From Bradyrhizobium sp. U87765 SZCCT0048 (GTDB lineage Bacteria > Pseudomonadota > Alphaproteobacteria > Rhizobiales > Xanthobacteraceae), in contig NZ_JAFCMM010000001.1 of assembly GCF_018131225.1 (NCBI RefSeq), positions 1,922,001-1,986,000 of the forward strand: a DNA stretch of 64,000 bases, given 5' to 3'. The notes under the pieces were generated by a model that saw only the letters and a list, made by a program, of their open reading frames with translations, made no database searches and was not told the origin of the DNA. Within the stretch, counting starts at the first letter, position 1. Each line of letters opens with the position of its first letter. Below are positions 29,948 to 39,355 of the stretch, one piece after another. The position numbers were made by a program, and so were the translations under genes.

Positions 29948-30472
29948 TCAGCCCCGTTTCCACTGTTGCATCGCCCGGATCTCCCACCGCCCCTGGCCCG
30001 CGCGGCATGCCTCGCCCTGCAGCCAGGCCTCCGACTTGCCCTTGACGTAGCTTGCCAGGAAATCCCGGCAGGTGCGCCCTTCGCTGGTGTAGGAACTCGC
30101 GAGCGGGGTCACCGAGCCGCGGGCACCGGTCTTCGGATTCTCCCACGGCTGGCTCGAATCCTTGCCGCCGCGCGTCAGCACGTCGGAGGCGGCATTGCGG
30201 GCGAAGGCGAGATCGCTGTCGCTCGGCCCTTCGTCGACCTCGACAGCCGGAGCGATCGAGCCGGTGACATCGGAGATGTCAACCCCGTCGGCCTTGACCT
30301 CCGGCGTCTGGCTCATGCGGAACGAGCAGCCACCGGCACCGGCCCCGACCAGCAATGCGACGATCAACGCAATTCCGCGCCGCGTCGCCGTTAGGCGATC
30401 GCCGTTGCATCCCCTATATAGGGGCCGACATGCGTTCCCAAACGCTGGCAAGCGCAACCCCGGATACTCCAT
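29948..30472 (-). CDS. RT0821/Lpp0805-type surface protein, lipoprotein-like
   Basis: A protein of up to 174 residues. A hydrophobic segment ([17 protein letters not shown]) with a lipobox-like GAGGC is followed by a C-terminal part resembling the RT0821/Lpp0805 surface-protein family: [20 protein letters not shown], then a segment ending [17 protein letters not shown] 30472 is the only good codon upstream of the signal, although it leaves a rather long n-region of about 30 residues. Translation may start elsewhere. The start region overlaps the divergent pdxH start by a few bases, so the two promoters must overlap the neighbouring coding sequences. Confidence 0.75.
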   Translation of the reverse strand: MEYPGLRLPAFGNACRPLYRGCNGDRLTATRRGIALIVALLVGAGAGGCSFRMSQTPEVKADGVDISDVTGSIAPAVEVDEGPSDSDLAFARNAASDVLTRGGKDSSQPWENPKTGARGSVTPLASSYTSEGRTCRDFLASYVKGKSEAWLQGEACRAGQGRWEIRAMQQWKRG

Positions 30473-30475
30473 ACC

Positions 30476-31117
30476 ATGACCGACGCGCCTCCCATCGAAC
30501 ACCAGGATCAGTTAACAGCTGGTGATTTTACGGCTGCACAGGAGCCATTTGCGCTGTTTTCGGAATGGCTTAAGGAGGCGAGCGGGACCGAACCCAACGA
30601 TCCCAACGCGATGGCACTGGCGACCGTCGACAAGGACGGCCTGCCGGACGTGCGCATGGTGCTGCTGAAGGGCTTCGATGCCGACGGCTTCGTGTTCTAC
30701 ACCCATATTGCCAGCCAGAAGGGCCAGGAGCTCGCCGCCACTCCCAAGGCCGCACTGGTGTTTCACTGGAAGTCGCTGCGCCGCCAGGTCCGCGTGCGCG
30801 GCCTCGTCAGCCCGGTCACCGACGCCGAGGCCGACGCCTACTTCGCCACCCGCCCGCGCCAGGCCCAGATCGGCGCCTGGGCCAGCAAGCAGTCCCAGCC
30901 GCTCGAAAGCCGCTTTGCTTTCGAGCAGGCGATCGCGCGAGAAGGTGCAAGGCATCTCATCGGATCGGTCCCGCGGCCGCCGGGCTGGAGCGGCTACCGC
31001 ATCACGCCACTGGCCATCGAGTTCTGGCACGACCGCCCGTTCCGCCTGCACGACCGGATCGAGTTCCGCCGCACTTCCGCGAGCGAAGCCTGGAGCAAGA
31101 TCCGGCTCTATCCCTGA
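30476..31117 (+). CDS. pdxH: Pyridoxamine 5'-phosphate oxidase
   Basis: A 213-residue FMN enzyme that oxidises pyridoxine or pyridoxamine phosphate to pyridoxal 5'-phosphate. Recognised by the FMN-binding phrase [20 protein letters not shown] near residue 55, [18 protein letters not shown], and the C-terminal substrate motif ending with [10 protein letters not shown] then SKIRLYP. Length and all segments fit PdxH. It begins directly beside the divergent surface-protein gene. An SDR gene follows 73 bases later, an arrangement seen in related genomes. Confidence 0.96.
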   Translation: MTDAPPIEHQDQLTAGDFTAAQEPFALFSEWLKEASGTEPNDPNAMALATVDKDGLPDVRMVLLKGFDADGFVFYTHIASQKGQELAATPKAALVFHWKSLRRQVRVRGLVSPVTDAEADAYFATRPRQAQIGAWASKQSQPLESRFAFEQAIAREGARHLIGSVPRPPGWSGYRITPLAIEFWHDRPFRLHDRIEFRRTSASEAWSKIRLYP

Positions 31118-31190
31118 CCGACTGTCGTCCGGCCCCGTCCGGACGGCCTGCCGACGCTTCGCCCGCTGACCGTGCCTGAACGAGACCCCG

Positions 31191-31946
31191 ATGCCCAGTT
31201 CCGCTTCCAACACGCCACGCCGCACGCTGCTCCTGACCGGCGCGAGCCGCGGCATCGGCCATGCCACCGTGATCCGGTTTTCCAGCGCCGGCTGGCGGGT
31301 CATCACCTGCTCGCGCCATGCCTTCCCCGAAGAATGCCCGTGGGACGCCGGCCCTGAAGATCATATCCAGGTCGACCTGTCCGATCCGGACAGCACGCTC
31401 GCGGCGATCAAGGAGATCCGCTCCCGCCTCGAGACCGGCGAATTGCATGCGCTGGTCAACAACGCCGCGATCTCGCCGAAGGCACCAGGCGGCGCGCGGC
31501 TCGGCACACTCGACACCGACATGGAGACCTGGGCGAAGGTGTTTCGCGTCAACTTCATGGCGCCGATCATGCTGGCGCGCGGCCTCGTCAACGAACTGAA
31601 AGCCGCCAAGGGTTCAGTGGTGAACGTCACCTCGATCGCAGGTTCACGGGTGCATCCGTTCGCGGGCGCGGCGTACGCCACCTCAAAGGCAGCGCTCGCA
31701 TCGCTGACACGCGAGATGGCATCCGATTTCGGCCGTGTCGGCGTCCGCGTCAACGCCATCGCGCCGGGCGAGATCGACACCTCGATCCTGTCCCCAGGCA
31801 CCGAAAAGATCGTCGAAAGCCAGATCCCGATGCACCGCCTCGGCACGCCCGACGAGGTCGCCAAGATCATCTACGTGCTGTGCACGGAAACGTCGTCCTA
31901 CGTGAACGGCGCCGAGATCCACATCAACGGCGGCCAGCACGTCTAA
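31191..31946 (+). CDS. Short-chain dehydrogenase/reductase
   Basis: A 251-residue NAD(P)-dependent oxidoreductase of the classical SDR type. The cofactor motif is LLLTGASRGIGHATVIRF, followed by HALVNNAAISPK, the catalytic serine region VVNVTSIAGSRVHPFAG, and the Y-x-x-x-K in AAYATSKAALASLTREM. The end VNGAEIHINGGQHV is normal for the family. The substrate is unknown. It lies immediately downstream of pdxH, so a link with B6 metabolism is possible but unproven. Confidence 0.92.
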   Translation: MPSSASNTPRRTLLLTGASRGIGHATVIRFSSAGWRVITCSRHAFPEECPWDAGPEDHIQVDLSDPDSTLAAIKEIRSRLETGELHALVNNAAISPKAPGGARLGTLDTDMETWAKVFRVNFMAPIMLARGLVNELKAAKGSVVNVTSIAGSRVHPFAGAAYATSKAALASLTREMASDFGRVGVRVNAIAPGEIDTSILSPGTEKIVESQIPMHRLGTPDEVAKIIYVLCTETSSYVNGAEIHINGGQHV

Positions 31947-31975
31947 ACTTGTCGCGCGTTAAAGGCATCACCACT

Positions 31976-32087
31976 CCTCATCCTGAGGAGCAGGCGAAGC
32001 CTGCGTCTCGATCGATGAGGCCGCTGACGCAACGCCTCGGCCTCATGGTTCGAGACGGCGCTAACGCGCCTCCTCACCATGAGGAGG
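31976..32087. repeat. Interspersed palindromic repeat, copy A
   Basis: A 112-base intergenic element made of short inverted blocks. It begins CCTCATCCTGAGGAG, has GCCTCATGGTTCGAGACGGC in the middle and ends CTCACCATGAGGAGG. The reverse complement of 41323-41426 aligns with it along nearly its whole length, so they are two copies of one family in opposite orientation. Such elements are frequent between genes of Bradyrhizobium and Rhodopseudomonas. It lies between an SDR gene and a converging HAD gene. Confidence 0.85.
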
Positions 32088-32164
32088 ACGCGAAATGCGA
32101 AAGAAGCGAACGCTTCCATCTCGAGACGTGAGATCCCAGGATCTCGCCGACCGACGATTGCCTC

Positions 32165-32809
32165 TCAGCGCCAGCCCATCACGCGGTCGAGCACGTCTTC
32201 CGGTGACGCGCACAGACTCGCGGCACCGGCGCCTGTCAATTCCGACGCGCTGCCGTAACCATAGGTGACGCCGATGGCGCGCAGGCCGTTCTTCGCCGCG
32301 CCGACGACATCATGGCTGCGGTCGCCGATCATCACCGCGCGAGCAGGATCGACCCCGGTTTCCGCCAGCGCATAGGCCAGCAGATGGCCCTTGTCGACGC
32401 GGGTGCCGTCGAGCTCGGAGCCGAACACACGCGTGAAATAGCCGCGCAGGGCGAAGTGATCGATGATGCGCTCGGCAAACACCCGCGGCTTGCTGGTGGC
32501 GACGAACAGCGTCAGCCCCGTCGCCTGCAGCGCGGAGAGCGTCGCCTCGATGCCAGGATAGACGGCGTTCTCATAAAGGCCCGTATCCGCGAAACGCTCG
32601 CGGTAGAGCTCGACGCCGCGGTCGGCGAATTCCTCACCACCGAGCAGCGTGACGAAGCTCGCGCGCAACGGCGGCCCGATGCACCATGTCAGATCGTCCT
32701 CCGACGGCACGGGACGATCGAGCTTGCGCAGCGCGTACTGGATCGAGCGCGTGATCCCCGGCTTGGGATCTGTCAGCGTGCCGTCGAGATCGAAGAAAAT
32801 GGTATCCAT
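32165..32809 (-). CDS. HAD-superfamily phosphatase (phosphoglycolate phosphatase-like)
   Basis: A 214-residue HAD hydrolase. Motif I is FFDLDGTLTDPKPGI with the nucleophilic and acid/base Asp, motif II is LFVATSKPRVFAE (Ser/Thr), and motif III/IV is VMIGDRSHDVVGAAKNG with the metal-binding aspartates. The overall order resembles Gph/PgmB-like small-molecule phosphatases (GPPLRASFVTLLGG cap region). The substrate is uncertain. The gene precedes, on the same strand, nothing but the repeat element, and follows corA by about 150 bases. Confidence 0.88.
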   Translation of the reverse strand: MDTIFFDLDGTLTDPKPGITRSIQYALRKLDRPVPSEDDLTWCIGPPLRASFVTLLGGEEFADRGVELYRERFADTGLYENAVYPGIEATLSALQATGLTLFVATSKPRVFAERIIDHFALRGYFTRVFGSELDGTRVDKGHLLAYALAETGVDPARAVMIGDRSHDVVGAAKNGLRAIGVTYGYGSASELTGAGAASLCASPEDVLDRVMGWR

Positions 32810-32962
32810 GGCTCATCCGGAAGAAACGCCCGGCCAACGGCGCGCACGCGCAACCCCGCCGGCCCCGAACCACCGGGCGATAGGCGAGAAACGCCGCGCC
32901 GTCCAGCGGACGGACGAAATACCAGGCCTTCCGGAAGCGACGGGCCGGCCGCGGCAAGCGCC

Positions 32963-33937
32963 CTACAGCCACTTCTTCCACTTGAAGAACACATAAGGCA
33001 ACACCGCGGCGAGCACCATGGCGACCAGCGCCATGGGATAGCCGTGCGTCCACTCGAGCTCCGGCATCAGCTTGAAGTTCATGCCGTAGATCGAGGCGAT
33101 CAGCGTCGGCGGCATCAGCACCACCGCCATCACCGAGAACAGCTTGATGATGTTGTTCTGTTCGAGATTGACGACGCCGAGCATGGCATCGAGCACGAAC
33201 TGGATCTTGTTGGAGAGGTAGGAGGCGTGATCGGTCAGCGACTGCACGTCGCGCTGCATGGTCTTGAACATCGCCTTCTGTTCCTTGCTCCAGCGGCCGT
33301 TGTCGGTTTCGACAGCGACGAAGGACAGCACGCGTCCGATCGACACCAGACTCTCCCGCACCTTGGAGACGAGGTCGCCCTTCTTGCCGATGAACAGCAG
33401 GATCTGCGAATAGGTGCGGGCATGACCGCGTTCGGCGGATGGCTCGAAGATCTGGGTGCTGACGCTGTCGACATCGGCGCCGGCGCGCTCGAGGATATCG
33501 GCATTGCGATCGATCACTGCGTCCAGCAGGTCAATCAGCACGGTGTCGCCGGTGATGTGCTGGGGACAGCCCCGGGCGAGCTTGGCTGCCACCAGCGGAA
33601 ACGGCTTGGGTTCGTCATAGCGTACGGTAACGAGCCGGTGATCGGTCAGGATGAACGACACCGGTGTGGTGCGCGGCGCCCCCGAATCCGCCGCGCACAT
33701 CAGGGTCGCGGTCATGTAGCGCGCACCATTCTCGATATAGAGACGGCTGGAGATCTCGATCTCCTGCATGTCTTCGCGGGTGGGGATCTCGATCCCGACG
33801 AGCTTCTCCACCGCCTTGTCCTCGCCCGGCGACGGAGTCTTCAGGTCGATCCAGACCGCCTCCTGGGGCAGCGCGTCCAGGCTGAGGTCGTCGAGCTTCT
33901 TGAGCGAGCCAGCGGCCGGGACGAAAGCTGTCAGCAT
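32963..33937 (-). CDS. corA: CorA-family magnesium/cobalt transporter
   Basis: A 324-residue channel protein with the invariant signature YGMNFKLMPELEW at the end of its first transmembrane helix, and a second helix ending in the very basic tail FFKWKKWL. The long soluble N-terminal domain (about residues 1-255) forms the cytoplasmic funnel. Pentameric CorA moves Mg2+ inward. GAAGGA precedes the ATG. Its gene stands alone after a gap that holds no obvious riboswitch. Confidence 0.95.
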   Translation of the reverse strand: MLTAFVPAAGSLKKLDDLSLDALPQEAVWIDLKTPSPGEDKAVEKLVGIEIPTREDMQEIEISSRLYIENGARYMTATLMCAADSGAPRTTPVSFILTDHRLVTVRYDEPKPFPLVAAKLARGCPQHITGDTVLIDLLDAVIDRNADILERAGADVDSVSTQIFEPSAERGHARTYSQILLFIGKKGDLVSKVRESLVSIGRVLSFVAVETDNGRWSKEQKAMFKTMQRDVQSLTDHASYLSNKIQFVLDAMLGVVNLEQNNIIKLFSVMAVVLMPPTLIASIYGMNFKLMPELEWTHGYPMALVAMVLAAVLPYVFFKWKKWL

Positions 33938-34333
33938 CGAAAATCCTTCTCTGATCGCCCCGATCCGGTTGCCTGCCGGACGGTTACGCCGCCGCAGCCG
34001 GCTCTTCGTCCGTCAAAGCGCAAATCGACGCGATTCGTGCAACAGCGGCGCGGCCCCACCGCATGCCGCCACTCCCCGGGGTCCGCGGTTGAACAGCATT
34101 GTTTTGCGACGCCGACGTGACACTGGTCCGGCCGCGCAGCGGACTTGCCCAATCGTACGGCAGCGCCCGAAAAGCCCGCGACAAAAATGCCACAGGTGGT
34201 TCGCCGGATGGCGCAAGGGCGTGGGAATGAGTGGAATTGCCGCAGGTACATGCGATAATCATCGTCATCCGGAATCGGCGGCTGGGGGCTGCCCATCCCG
34301 CAAAATTGCGCTGGGAATTCAACGGGAACTGCG
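33938..34333. other. Divergent intergenic region between corA and the first L,D-transpeptidase
   Basis: About 395 bases that must contain promoters in both directions. It is GC-rich with no open frame I trust. I saw neither an Mg2+-sensing M-box riboswitch nor a clear operator palindrome. Confidence 0.4.
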
Positions 34334-35008
34334 ATGCCGTCGCTCGGATCCAAACTGGGAGTTGTGGCCGCCAGCCTGATGCTGGCAGGCTGCATGCAGG
34401 CCACCACCTACGAGAAAACCTCCGAGGCGACTTTCAAGCCGCGGGACAAGGAGTATCTCGCCAAGGTCAGCTACCAGAAAGTCCAGGTGCCGGAGCCATT
34501 CCGCCGCGCCATTGTGGAATACCACCGCAAGGAAGCGCCGGGCTCGATCCTGGTCGACTCTGACAACCACTATCTCTACTACGTCCTCGATGGCGGCAAG
34601 GCGATCCGCTACGGTATCACCGTGGGTGAGGAAGCCATGGCGTGGTCCGGCGTCGCCAAGGTCGGCAGCATGACCGAATGGCCGGCATGGCACCCGACCA
34701 AGGGCGAGATCGAACGTCTCGGCGTGCCGACCTTTGTCGCACCCGGCCCTGACAATCCGATGGGCTCACGGGCGATGTACCTGTACTCGGGCGGCAAGGA
34801 TACGCTGTTCCGCATCCACGGCACCAACCAGCCGGAATACATTGGCGCCTCGATCTCGTCGGGCTGCATCCGCATGACCAACGAGGACGTGATCGACCTC
34901 TACAACCGCGTCAAGCTCGGCACGGTGGTGGTGGTGCTCCAGCCGAAGCAGGGCGACTCGCCCTACAATCCGAAGATGGCGCTGCAAGGCGGCGGCGGAA
35001 CCTACTGA
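34334..35008 (+). CDS. L,D-transpeptidase lipoprotein (first of a tandem pair)
   Basis: A 224-residue exported lipoprotein. It has a short signal with lipobox LMLAGC (Cys at about residue 20) and a YkuD catalytic domain with HGTNQPEYIG (His162) and SSGCIRMTNEDVIDLY (Cys178). This is the His-Cys pair of L,D-transpeptidases that make 3-3 peptidoglycan cross-links or attach lipoproteins in the periplasm. There is no LysM domain. A terminator hairpin follows and then a closely related second copy, so the pair probably arose by duplication. The product should be anchored in a membrane facing the periplasm. Confidence 0.92.
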   Translation: MPSLGSKLGVVAASLMLAGCMQATTYEKTSEATFKPRDKEYLAKVSYQKVQVPEPFRRAIVEYHRKEAPGSILVDSDNHYLYYVLDGGKAIRYGITVGEEAMAWSGVAKVGSMTEWPAWHPTKGEIERLGVPTFVAPGPDNPMGSRAMYLYSGGKDTLFRIHGTNQPEYIGASISSGCIRMTNEDVIDLYNRVKLGTVVVVLQPKQGDSPYNPKMALQGGGGTY

Positions 35009-35030
35009 GCCGACCGGTTCGGCGGGAACA

Positions 35031-35054
35031 CGCGGGCGGTTTCGCCCGCGTTTT
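35031..35054 (+). terminator. Terminator between the two L,D-transpeptidase genes
   Basis: CGCGGGCG at 35031-35038 pairs with CGCCCGCG at 35043-35050 around GTTT, followed by TTTT. It should limit read-through from the first to the second gene. Confidence 0.8.
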
Positions 35055-35243
35055 GCGGCTTGAGCGCAATCCACGCGACAGGGCTGCATGCGATCAGCAC
35101 GGGCGGCGCATCCGCGGCGCCCGACATATCGATTTTGGTGCGGCGCCGACTGCGCGCAGCGGTCGCACCCAAAAGTAGGGCACGCGCAGACACAGACATC
35201 TATAATGACTTTGCGAAAAGTCGATTTGCTTGGGAATGAACCG

Positions 35244-35924
35244 ATGGCGTCTTTCGGAGTGAAGCTGGGCCTGATCTGCGCGAGCCTGATGCTCGCGGGC
35301 TGCATGCAGGCCACCGTCTATGAGAAGGCTCCGGAAGCCAGTCTCACGTCGCGTGACAAGGACCAGTTGTCGAAGGCACGCTATGCCAAGGTCAGCGTTC
35401 CGGAGCCGTATCGTCGCGCCATCGTCGACTATCACCGCAAGGAAGCACCGGGCTCGATCCTGGTCGATTCCGACAATCACTACCTCTACTACGTGCTCGA
35501 TGGCGGCAAGGCGATCCGCTACGGCGTGACTGTCGGCGAGGAAGCGCTCGCCTTCTCCGGCGTTGCCCGCGTCGGCAACATGCAGGAATGGCCGAAGTGG
35601 ACGCCGACCGCGGACATCCACAAGCGCATCGAAGGCCTGCCGCAGCAGGTCGCCGGCGGCATCGACAACCCGCTCGGCGCGCGCGCGCTTTACCTCTATC
35701 AGGGCAACAAGGACACCCTGTTCCGCATCCACGGCACCAACCAGCCGGAATACATCGGCGAGTCGATCTCCTCGGGCTGCATCCGCATGACCAACGAGGA
35801 CGTCATCGACCTCTACAGCCGCGTGAAGATGAACAGCGTCGTCGTGGTGCTCGAACCCAAGCATGGCGACTCGCCGACCAACCCCAAGCTCGCGCTGCAG
35901 GGCCCGGCCAGTTCAGCGAACTGA
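35244..35924 (+). CDS. L,D-transpeptidase lipoprotein (second of a tandem pair)
   Basis: A 226-residue paralogue of the upstream gene. The lipobox LMLAGC and the following MQATVYEKAPEA match the first copy, the middle IRYGVTVGEEALAFSGVARVG is nearly the same, and the YkuD motif HGTNQPEYIG with SSGCIRM is complete. It differs mainly in the segment after 'EWP', where the loop residues are exchanged. ATG 35244 aligns with the first copy's start; the earlier in-frame start at 35088 covers the upstream leader. A perfect terminator follows. Two copies may allow different expression or substrate preference. Confidence 0.92.
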   Translation: MASFGVKLGLICASLMLAGCMQATVYEKAPEASLTSRDKDQLSKARYAKVSVPEPYRRAIVDYHRKEAPGSILVDSDNHYLYYVLDGGKAIRYGVTVGEEALAFSGVARVGNMQEWPKWTPTADIHKRIEGLPQQVAGGIDNPLGARALYLYQGNKDTLFRIHGTNQPEYIGESISSGCIRMTNEDVIDLYSRVKMNSVVVVLEPKHGDSPTNPKLALQGPASSAN

Positions 35925-35953
35925 CGCCCGCCACGAGGACCTCTGAATTGAAG

Positions 35954-35979
35954 AAGCGCCGGGCGACCGGCGCTTTTTT
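35954..35979 (+). terminator. Intrinsic terminator after the second L,D-transpeptidase
   Basis: AAGCGCCGG at 35954-35962 pairs with CCGGCGCTT at 35967-35975 around a GCGA tetraloop, then a T-run. It lies about 30 bases after the stop. Confidence 0.92.
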
Positions 35980-36060
35980 GTTGCCCTCGCGAACGCAAGA
36001 GCCGGCTACGCCACCCGGTAGCCTCGCTCACGGCTTGCAATCCGCGGCTAGCGATGTCGA

Positions 36061-37260
36061 TCAGGACGCGCGCGGTGGCGCGCGCTTGCGAGCCGGCTTG
36101 CGCGCCGGCTTCCTGGCGGGCGCCACGGCTGGCGGCTCTGCGGCCTGCGGCTCCGCCTCGCTGCCCTGCCCGTCAGCCTCCACGGCCGGCGCCGCGCCAT
36201 CCTGGGGCTGAGCAGCCTCGCCCGCCGGATGGCCGTCACGGCCGCTGCCCTTGCCGGGCTCGGCACGTTCGGCGACCTCGCGCGGCGGCGCCTCCGGCGG
36301 CCGCTCTGCCGGCAACAGCGGCGCCACCGTCGGCAACGGATCGTAGACATTCCACTGGCACATCCGGTAGCCGCCGCGGCGCTCAGCGAGATCGAGATGG
36401 ATGTGATCCTCGTGATACCAGTCCGAACCGGGACCGAGCACGGTGGTGAAGCGCGCACAGACCGAGTGCAGCACCTCCTCGCGCACCGGCCGTGCCTCGG
36501 CACGGTCGGTCAGCGAGATGAAGCGGCCACTCGCCAGGCGCACACCGCGCACGTCCAGTGCGTTCGCACGGCCGTGCTCGGACAGCTTGGCGCCGACGAT
36601 GCGATTGCGGCCGCGGCATTCGAACGAGTCAAAATTTTCGACCTCGCTCACCGTCGAGCCGAGGCGCTCGGCAAGCGGCGCAATGTCGGTACGCACCCAG
36701 TCGGCGACAGCACGTGCCATCGGGCAGCGCAGGATCGCCGCCGGCTTGAGCGCCACGCGGCGACTGCCGCCGATGACGACTGCCTCGAGCCTCACCAGAT
36801 CCTCACCCCCGCACGCCCCCGGACCACGGATCGGCGCGATGCTCGGCGCAATCGCAATATCGTCAGTCAACGCAAGACGACAGGGTGATTGCGGCGGCGG
36901 CGCCGGTACGGGTCGCGCGGCAGCGACCCCAGCCTTGCCCGCTTGCGCCATTCCCGGCGGCTCAGCCGCCGTGTCGGCAGGCGCCGTCCCTTCGCCCTCC
37001 GCCGCCTGCTCGCCTTCGGCTGCCGGTGTGGTGTGCTGGCGCGTTTCGGCCTGGTCCGGCGTGTGCCCGGCTGGCGCGACAGGCCGGGCCGGGGCCGCAG
37101 CCGGGCGCGGCCGTGGCAGCGGAACGTCGCCCCGCGCCAGCGCCGGCATGGCCCCCAGCAACAGGCAGAACGCGACCCCAAAAGGGCGTATTGTCCTTTG
37201 GCCGCAGGGCTTTCCGCCAGTTGACCATTTGCGACCGTCGCGGTCCGCGCTAGACTTCAT
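36061..37260 (-). CDS. Extensin-like C-terminal domain protein (exported)
   Basis: A 399-residue exported protein. A signal segment (about residues 22-45, IRPFGVAFCLLLGAMPALA) is followed by a Pro/Ala/Glu-rich linker (46-125). The extensin-like C-terminal domain (PF06904-type) begins CRLALTDDIAIAP, with the metal-site-like phrases SEHGRANALDVRG and YHEDHIHLDLAERRGGY, reminiscent of LAS/D-alanyl-D-alanine peptidase folds. A Pro/Ala/Lys-rich C-terminal tail ends in KPARKPARKRAPPRAS. The domain is common in Bradyrhizobium relatives and is probably involved in peptidoglycan or cell-wall handling; this is inference. It is transcribed divergently from an acyl-CoA ligase. Confidence 0.88.
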   Translation of the reverse strand: MKSSADRDGRKWSTGGKPCGQRTIRPFGVAFCLLLGAMPALARGDVPLPRPRPAAAPARPVAPAGHTPDQAETRQHTTPAAEGEQAAEGEGTAPADTAAEPPGMAQAGKAGVAAARPVPAPPPQSPCRLALTDDIAIAPSIAPIRGPGACGGEDLVRLEAVVIGGSRRVALKPAAILRCPMARAVADWVRTDIAPLAERLGSTVSEVENFDSFECRGRNRIVGAKLSEHGRANALDVRGVRLASGRFISLTDRAEARPVREEVLHSVCARFTTVLGPGSDWYHEDHIHLDLAERRGGYRMCQWNVYDPLPTVAPLLPAERPPEAPPREVAERAEPGKGSGRDGHPAGEAAQPQDGAAPAVEADGQGSEAEPQAAEPPAVAPARKPARKPARKRAPPRAS

Positions 37261-37342
37261 GACAATCCCCTAGAGCATTTTCCGACCAAGCGGAATAAGC
37301 GGCCGGGGGCAGCAACAATGATTTGTGAGGAGGAAACACCGG

Positions 37343-38971
37343 ATGCTTGGCTTGATGCAGGACTGGCCGTTGCTGTGCCATCGGATTATCGACCACGCCG
37401 CCCGAATCCATGGCAGCCAGGAGGTCGTGAGCCGGTCGGTGGAAGGGCCGATCCACCGCACCACCTACGCCGAGATCCGCAGCCGCGCGCTCAAGGTCGC
37501 ACAGCGCCTCGACCGTGACGGCATCAAGCTCGGCGATCGCGTCGCGACCATCGCATGGAACACCTGGCGGCATCTGGAGTGCTGGTACGGCATCATGGGC
37601 ATCGGTGCCGTCTGCCACACCGTGAACCCGCGGCTGTTTCCGGATCAGATCGCGTGGATCGTCAACCACGCCGAAGATCGCATCGTCATCACCGACCTCA
37701 CGTTCGTCCCGATCCTGGAGAAGATCGCAGGCAGCCTGCCGAGCGTTGAGCGCTACGTCGTGCTGACCGACAAGGCGCACATGCCGCAGACGACGCTGAA
37801 GAACGCCGTCGCATACGAGGACTGGATTGCCGAGGTCGACGGCAATTTCGCCTGGAAGGAGTTCGACGAAAACACCGCGGCGGCGATGTGCTACACATCC
37901 GGCACGACGGGCGATCCCAAGGGCGTGCTGTATTCCCATCGCTCGAACGTTCTCCATGCGCTGATGGCGAACAACAAGGACTCGCTCGGCGCGAGCGCCA
38001 GCGACACAATGCTGCCGGTGGTGCCTCTGTTCCATGCCAACAGCTGGGGCATTGCGTTTTCTGCTCCATCGATGGGAACCAAGCTGGTCATGCCCGGCGC
38101 CAAGCTCGACGGCGCCTCGGTCTACGAGCTGATGGACACCGAGAAGGTGACGATTACGGCCGGCGTGCCGACGGTGTGGCTGATGCTGCTCAATCATATG
38201 GCCAACAACAAGCTGTCGCTGCCGAGCCTCAAGCTCGTGGTGTGCGGCGGCTCGGCGATGCCACGCTCGATGATCAAGGCATTCGCCGACATGGGCATCG
38301 AGTCGCGCCATGCCTGGGGCATGACCGAGATGAGCCCGATCGGAACGCTCGCTGCGCTCAAGCCGCCGTTCGACAAGCTCGAGGGCGACAAGAAACTCGA
38401 CGTGCAGCAGACGCAGGGGTACCCGCCGTTCGGCGTCGAGATGAAGATCACCGACGACGAAGGCAAGGAGCTGCCGTGGGACGGAAAGACCTTCGGGCGC
38501 CTCAAGGTCAGCGGCCCGGCAGTGGCGAAGGCCTACTTCCGCGTCGATAGCAACATCCTCGACAAGGAGGGTTACTTCGACACTGGCGACGTCGCGACCA
38601 TCGACGAAGCCGCCTACATGCGCATCACCGACCGCTCCAAGGACGTGATCAAGTCCGGCGGCGAATGGATCTCGTCGATCGATCTCGAAAACCTCGCCGT
38701 CGGCCATCCCAAGGTGGCCGAAGCCGCGGTGATCGGCATCGCCCATCCGAAATGGGATGAACGCCCGCTGCTGATCGTACAACTCAAGGACGGCCAGACC
38801 GCGACGCGCGAAGAAATCCTTGGCTACATGGACGGCAAGATCGCCAAGTGGTGGATGCCCGACGACGTCACCTTCGTTTCGGCGATTCCCCACACCGCGA
38901 CCGGCAAGATCCTGAAGACCGCGCTGCGCGACCAGTTCAAGGACTACACGCTGCCGACCGCGGCGGCGTAA
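37343..38971 (+). CDS. Medium/long-chain fatty-acid--CoA ligase (AMP-forming)
   Basis: A 542-residue ANL-superfamily ligase that activates a carboxylate with ATP and CoA. The ATP loop is [20 protein letters not shown] near residue 180. A5 is the [14 protein letters not shown] segment, A7 is [12 protein letters not shown], and the catalytic lysine lies in [15 protein letters not shown] near the end. It resembles AlkK-type medium-chain fatty acyl-CoA synthetases. GAGGAGGAAA just before ATG 37343 fixes the start; the GTG at 37325 is inside that site. Together with the acyl-CoA dehydrogenases in the window it suggests active beta-oxidation, but the genes are not adjacent. Confidence 0.92.
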   Translation: MLGLMQDWPLLCHRIIDHAARIHGSQEVVSRSVEGPIHRTTYAEIRSRALKVAQRLDRDGIKLGDRVATIAWNTWRHLECWYGIMGIGAVCHTVNPRLFPDQIAWIVNHAEDRIVITDLTFVPILEKIAGSLPSVERYVVLTDKAHMPQTTLKNAVAYEDWIAEVDGNFAWKEFDENTAAAMCYTSGTTGDPKGVLYSHRSNVLHALMANNKDSLGASASDTMLPVVPLFHANSWGIAFSAPSMGTKLVMPGAKLDGASVYELMDTEKVTITAGVPTVWLMLLNHMANNKLSLPSLKLVVCGGSAMPRSMIKAFADMGIESRHAWGMTEMSPIGTLAALKPPFDKLEGDKKLDVQQTQGYPPFGVEMKITDDEGKELPWDGKTFGRLKVSGPAVAKAYFRVDSNILDKEGYFDTGDVATIDEAAYMRITDRSKDVIKSGGEWISSIDLENLAVGHPKVAEAAVIGIAHPKWDERPLLIVQLKDGQTATREEILGYMDGKIAKWWMPDDVTFVSAIPHTATGKILKTALRDQFKDYTLPTAAA

Positions 38972-39355
38972 GTCCGGCGGACGCCAGCCATCACCGATGA
39001 GATCGTGCCCGGCCCGCGCCGGGCACGAGGCGTTTCAGGCCCCGCCTGGCCGTCATTGCGGCCGTCGAGCAGCGATCCGGACATGACGCTGCAGGGGTCA
39101 CCCGTCCCGCCGGGCCTCGCCGTGGAGGGCTGCGCCCCGCCCCGGTCCGGATCAATCGCCGCTTGAATTTACCGCCCGGGCGTGGTCTCAACCGACCTGT
39201 TCGTCGCCAGCCTTCGTTTCCATCCCACGATGCCCGCCCATGGCGGTCCCGCCGGATGAGGCCGGCACGGGCCCGGCCTTTTGGGTTCGAGATGCGGCCG
39301 GCGGCCGATCCGCACCACGGGGCGCGGCCCAGGCGGACCCAACAGGGACGACGAG
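38972..39355. other. Gap after the acyl-CoA ligase, with a hairpin
   Basis: About 385 bases. CGTGCCCGG at 39004-39012 pairs with CCGGGCACG at 39019-39027, about 30 bases after the ligase stop, and may end transcription although no T-run follows. Nothing else recognised. Open frames over 39184-39340 have poor composition and start inside no known domain. Confidence 0.4.

Noticed and set aside
32312..34120. 602-codon open frame across the HAD and corA genes
   Set aside because: Lies antisense to two well-supported genes and crosses their boundary.
39004..39027. Hairpin called as a firm terminator after the acyl-CoA ligase
   Set aside because: The stem is perfect but no T-run follows, so it is only mentioned within the gap entry.
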